A DNA stretch of 8,362 bases from Spirochaetales bacterium (lineage in GTDB: Bacteria > Spirochaetota > Spirochaetia > DSM-16054 > Sediminispirochaetaceae). The position numbers and the translations under genes are program-made. The notes below the pieces were generated by a model. That model was not told the DNA's origin. It did not search any database and worked only from the letters and a program-made list of their open reading frames with translations. This document shows, piece after piece, positions 5,681 to 8,362 of the stretch. The DNA is taken from NCBI GenBank assembly GCA_021767325.1, contig JAASTM010000074.1, positions 1-8,362 of the forward strand, written 5' to 3'. How positions within the stretch are numbered: the stretch's first letter is position 1; every line of letters begins with the position of its first letter.

Positions 5681-7579
5681 TCAGCTGTCACGAGCACCGG
5701 CGGCGGCGTCGCCGCCGAGGAGGCGGTCGTGGGGGGAGACTTTGTGCAGGTCCTTCGAGTAGTTTACACCGCGGTTGCGTCCGGTGTCCTTGGCGTGATA
5801 CAGAGCGATGTCGCACGCCTGTAGTACCGTTTCTACACTTTCCAGGCCCCCCGTGTACGCATAGAGGCCGTAGCTGAGGGTTACCGAGAAAGATCCGCTT
5901 TTGCTGCGGAATGGATATTGATATATCGTGGTGCGGATTTTCTCCATTACGACTCTACCGTCAGCAAGAGAAGTGTTCGGAAAAAAGAGCAGAAACTCCT
6001 CTCCGCCCCAACGCGAACTGAAGTCGACACTGCGGATGCCCTCCTTTAGCAGTGAAGCGATGGTTATGAGCACCTGGTCGCCGACCAGATGTCCGTGATT
6101 GTCGTTGATGTGCTTGAAATGGTCGATGTCGAGCAGTGCAATGACCACACTGCCGCCGTAACGTCTTACCCGGTTCAGCTCGTTTTGCAGCTGCTCCATT
6201 CCATAGCGGCGGTTGCGTAAGCCGGTCAGCTCGTCGGTCTTGGCCATTCGGGACAGTTTGTTTCGCTCCCGAGTCAGCTCGACGGTGCGCTTGGCGACCG
6301 CCTGTTTCAGATTGAGTTTCATCTTTTCGGATTCTTCATGTATGATTCTAAAATGATACGCCTGCAGGCTGGCCTGGGCGAAGAGGAAAAAGAAGAAGCC
6401 GACGTTCCACAGATAGGTGGTGTGGATAAGCCTTTGGTCATGCAGAATGTCATTCGCTCCGGCCAGTATGAGGATAATGAAGCCGGCCACTGCGATGGGG
6501 ACACCCGCATGGCCGCGGCGCCGGGCGGTGAAAAATATCCAGAATACATACGGTACGTGCAGGGCGATAATGCCGTGATACCAGAAGGCGGTCTGCTGGA
6601 AGAGGGCAGGCGGAAAAAAGATTATCAGGATCGACTGCAGCAGGGCGGCGCTGCAGCTCAGGAGAATGCCGAGTTTTCCGGTTATACCGGGATAGAGGTA
6701 GCGAACAAACTGCAGAAAAACCGGTACCGAGATTACGGTAGCCAGGTGGGCCAGACGAATGCCGAATAGATCGGGAAAGGTCGGCAGGGCGGTGAAAATG
6801 ATTTGCTGTCCGGAAAAGAGAGATTTAAGGGCTACCAGAAAGCTGTATAACGCCAGCATGAGCGAGGAGTGCTGTTCTTTCCACAGTAAATATACACACA
6901 GGTAGTACAACCCCAGTATAAAGATGCCGCCGATGAAAAACATGTCCAGGGCGGTGCGGATGAGGCGGTGACGGTAAACTCGCGGAGTGGTGCCAAAGAA
7001 GATGCGCTGCCAGATACCTCCGACCGCCAGGTCGCCGTTGGCTACTTGTATTGCAATGTGATTGCTGCCCGGCAGGGCTTTGAATGTGAAAACGGGGCGG
7101 GCGAATGATATTTCCGGGCCGCCCTCCTCTGGGCTAAGCGCCCCGGTTTGCCCGATGTAGGTCCCGTTGACGTACACTTTTGCCGCCGAACCGATTTCAC
7201 CGAGATGCAGGCTGTAGCGGAGCCCGGGACTTAGCCCCTCGACGGCGAGTCCATACGTGCCGGTTTCGAGTCCGTTTACCGGGGTAACTCTGCTGTTCCA
7301 GTCTCTCGGAACCGGGATGAGTTCAGTGTCTTGAAAATTGTTGAGAGAAGGGAGGAGCTGGTTCGGTAAGAACTTCCATTCTCCGCTCAGGGGAATAACT
7401 CTGGAAGAAGTAAAATTCTCTAGAGATAAGCCTCCGTTTTTCACTGCGGGCTGTTCGCCCTGCGGCAGGGCGGGCAGCGTTGCCGGAAAGAGCATAGCAG
7501 ACAAGTAAAGTACTAATACACTTCTGTGGAATCGGAGTAAATGAGGAATAGCGTGGCGGTTCTGCGACCTTTTGTCCAT
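5681..7579 (-). CDS. Membrane diguanylate cyclase with 7TMR-DISM-type sensor
   Basis: It should make cyclic di-GMP from two GTP at the inner face of the membrane. From the ATG at 7579 (632 residues) the order is: a signal-like hydrophobic stretch (about 20-38); an exported beta-rich domain (about 60-205) with GEWKF and VYVNGTYIG, like sugar-binding beta-sandwich folds; about seven membrane segments (about 210-405); a short coiled coil (about 415-448); and a GGDEF domain. The last shows DELTGLRNRR (449-458), LDIDHFK with metal-binding aspartates (483-489), the active loop RWGGEEF (523-529) and the inhibitory RxxD as R516-D519, five residues before it. All are intact, so an active, product-inhibited enzyme is likely. 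The reading frame could begin at TTG 7633, but that codon is part of the promoter -35. The ligand is unknown. Confidence 0.95.
   Translation of the reverse strand: MDKRSQNRHAIPHLLRFHRSVLVLYLSAMLFPATLPALPQGEQPAVKNGGLSLENFTSSRVIPLSGEWKFLPNQLLPSLNNFQDTELIPVPRDWNSRVTPVNGLETGTYGLAVEGLSPGLRYSLHLGEIGSAAKVYVNGTYIGQTGALSPEEGGPEISFARPVFTFKALPGSNHIAIQVANGDLAVGGIWQRIFFGTTPRVYRHRLIRTALDMFFIGGIFILGLYYLCVYLLWKEQHSSLMLALYSFLVALKSLFSGQQIIFTALPTFPDLFGIRLAHLATVISVPVFLQFVRYLYPGITGKLGILLSCSAALLQSILIIFFPPALFQQTAFWYHGIIALHVPYVFWIFFTARRRGHAGVPIAVAGFIILILAGANDILHDQRLIHTTYLWNVGFFFFLFAQASLQAYHFRIIHEESEKMKLNLKQAVAKRTVELTRERNKLSRMAKTDELTGLRNRRYGMEQLQNELNRVRRYGGSVVIALLDIDHFKHINDNHGHLVGDQVLITIASLLKEGIRSVDFSSRWGGEEFLLFFPNTSLADGRVVMEKIRTTIYQYPFRSKSGSFSVTLSYGLYAYTGGLESVETVLQACDIALYHAKDTGRNRGVNYSKDLHKVSPHDRLLGGDAAAGARDS
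5699..5716. other. Perfect GC hairpin in the end of the cyclase gene
   Basis: GGCGGCG (5699-5705) pairs with CGCCGCC (5710-5716) over a four-base loop. It lies in the last codons of the cyclase gene and just after the convergent small gene. It could slow transcription from the + strand, but no T-run follows; on the - strand it encodes a Gly/Ala/Asp tail. Confidence 0.4.
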
Positions 7580-7590
7580 TCTATTACAGA

Positions 7591-7596
7591 CCTTTT
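7591..7596 (-). promoter_or_regulatory. Ribosome binding site of the cyclase
   Basis: AAAAGG on the - strand lies 11 nt before the ATG at 7579. It is modest but sits inside the short leader predicted by the promoter, and it supports ATG 7579 over the upstream TTG. Confidence 0.55.
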
Positions 7597-7604
7597 GTGA
7601 GAAG

Positions 7605-7633
7605 ATGGTAGGTGATGTAGTGGGAGGTGTCAA
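7605..7633 (-). promoter_or_regulatory. Sigma-70-type promoter of the cyclase gene
   Basis: On the - strand a perfect TTGACA (7633-7628) is followed after 17 nt by TACCAT (7610-7605), four of six -10 bases. Transcription would begin near 7598, leaving a leader of about 20 nt before ATG 7579. The cyclase is therefore probably transcribed separately from the gene upstream. Confidence 0.7.
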
Positions 7634-7639
7634 GCACGC

Positions 7640-7655
7640 ACCGCTGGGTGCAGCG
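7640..7655 (-). other. Short hairpin between the two minus-strand genes
   Basis: On the - strand GCACC and GGTGC pair over a CAGC loop, about 35 nt after the stop of the upstream gene and just before the cyclase promoter. With no T-run it is at best a weak terminator. Confidence 0.3.
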
Positions 7656-7691
7656 TGGATAAGAGACTATGTTTTCAGGCTGGATAGCAAT

Positions 7692-8362
7692 TCAGCTGTT
7701 GTGGGTACACTCCCGCTTCAATCGATCGGCGATCCATTCAAGCTCCTCCTGGCCGGCTGACTGGCCGAAGGTAATGCGCTCGTCCTGGCTTTGTATTACC
7801 AGGCTGGTAGCCATATGACGCCGGGGATCACTGTCAATGGCTATACGTTCGATCTTGCGGCAAGGAATTGTAGTTTCGGAGTAGAGAAATCCGTATACGC
7901 GTTCCTCGAACTGAATTTTTCCTGACTCGACACTGAAATAGTCGAATTTCCCTGAGATGCCTATGAAAATAAGGCCCATCATACCTAATGGAACCATGAT
8001 AATGGCCGATTTCGCGGCAATGGATCCGATAATGCCGATGACAAGGATTCCTATACCCCAGTACAGTGCTTTTTTGTAGGATCGGGTGACGGTAAAGCCA
8101 TCTGCATCGTCCTGTTGCAGTCTGAGGTGTTTAGCAGGAAAAGGCTGGCTGTCGCTTATGCCGGTCGGTTGGAGTGCAGCTCGTTCCGATTCGGCCGTTT
8201 TCGCAGAACTCTCGTGCGGGGCAATAATCGAGAGCTCCCCATTATCCTCGGAGATAATAGGCAAGCCGGTGAGCTCCGAGAACTCTTTGAGCTTTCCCCA
8301 GGCATCGGATGTGTCGGGAATCTTGAATATTGTGAGGGCTGAGAGAGCCGGATCCTTATGGA
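7692..8362 (-). CDS. Two-segment membrane protein, function unknown (5' end outside window)
   Basis: The frame is open to the right edge, giving 222 visible residues. A TTG at 8264 could serve as a start, but the sequence above it (for example IFKIPDTSDAWGKLKEF) continues smoothly and looks coding, so I treat the gene as cut by the window. Order: a soluble N-part; a polar low-complexity linker (about residues 45-75); two hydrophobic segments with a short turn (about 98-116 and 118-136); then a beta-rich C-terminal part of about 85 residues ending ITFGQSAGQEELEWIADRLKREC. A membrane hairpin followed by a beta domain closing with an 'FG...EELEWI' helix resembles bacterial PH-like membrane proteins, but this is a pattern impression, not an identification. 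It stands 112 nt upstream of the cyclase start on the same strand. Confidence 0.85.
   Translation of the reverse strand, partial: HKDPALSALTIFKIPDTSDAWGKLKEFSELTGLPIISEDNGELSIIAPHESSAKTAESERAALQPTGISDSQPFPAKHLRLQQDDADGFTVTRSYKKALYWGIGILVIGIIGSIAAKSAIIMVPLGMMGLIFIGISGKFDYFSVESGKIQFEERVYGFLYSETTIPCRKIERIAIDSDPRRHMATSLVIQSQDERITFGQSAGQEELEWIADRLKRECTHNS

Noticed and set aside
6338..6769. Forward open frame inside the cyclase gene
   Set aside because: It is antisense to the membrane segments of the cyclase and looks like a by-product of their codon pattern.

Overview
The window most likely comes from a spirochaete chromosome of roughly even base composition. The main evidence is the gene order cheA, cheW fused to a CheR-like domain, cheX, cheY, all on the + strand. 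This order, with CheX as the CheY-P phosphatase and a CheW carrying a CheR-like tail, is what I know from Treponema-type spirochaetes. The genus cannot be fixed from this sequence.

Left part (1-3628): a chemotaxis operon entered partway through cheA. CheA phosphorylates CheY, the CheW part couples CheA to receptors, and CheX removes phosphate from CheY. The gaps are 22, 47 and 10 nt, each with a recognisable ribosome binding site. Two hairpins follow cheY; the second has a T-tract and is the probable terminator. There is no cheR or cheB here. The CheR-like domain fused to CheW has lost several residues of the methyltransferase active site.

Middle (3629-5668): a GTG-started major facilitator transporter begins only about 40 nt after the cheY terminator. 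After it comes a self-contained tRNA unit: a TTGACA promoter with a 17-nt spacer, a leader hairpin, a tRNA-Val(GAC) without encoded CCA, and a strong terminator. The tRNA reads C instead of the nearly invariant U at position 33 and has one T-stem mismatch. A small orphan gene of about 129 codons follows. It has no recognised family, only a faint EF-P-like stretch at its N-terminus.

Right part (5681-8362, - strand): a membrane-bound diguanylate cyclase. It has an exported N-terminal beta-sandwich, a 7TMR-DISM-type membrane block, a coiled coil, and a GGDEF domain with an intact GGEEF active site and RxxD inhibitory site. Its promoter lies over the longest possible reading-frame start, so the real start is 18 codons further in. 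Upstream of it, and cut by the right edge, is a membrane-hairpin protein of unknown function that may carry a PH-like domain.

Most of the window is ordinary core genome. I see no CRISPR array, insertion sequence, phage gene or obvious new system. The points most worth a second look are the degenerate CheR-like tail, the odd tRNA loop and the orphan small protein.
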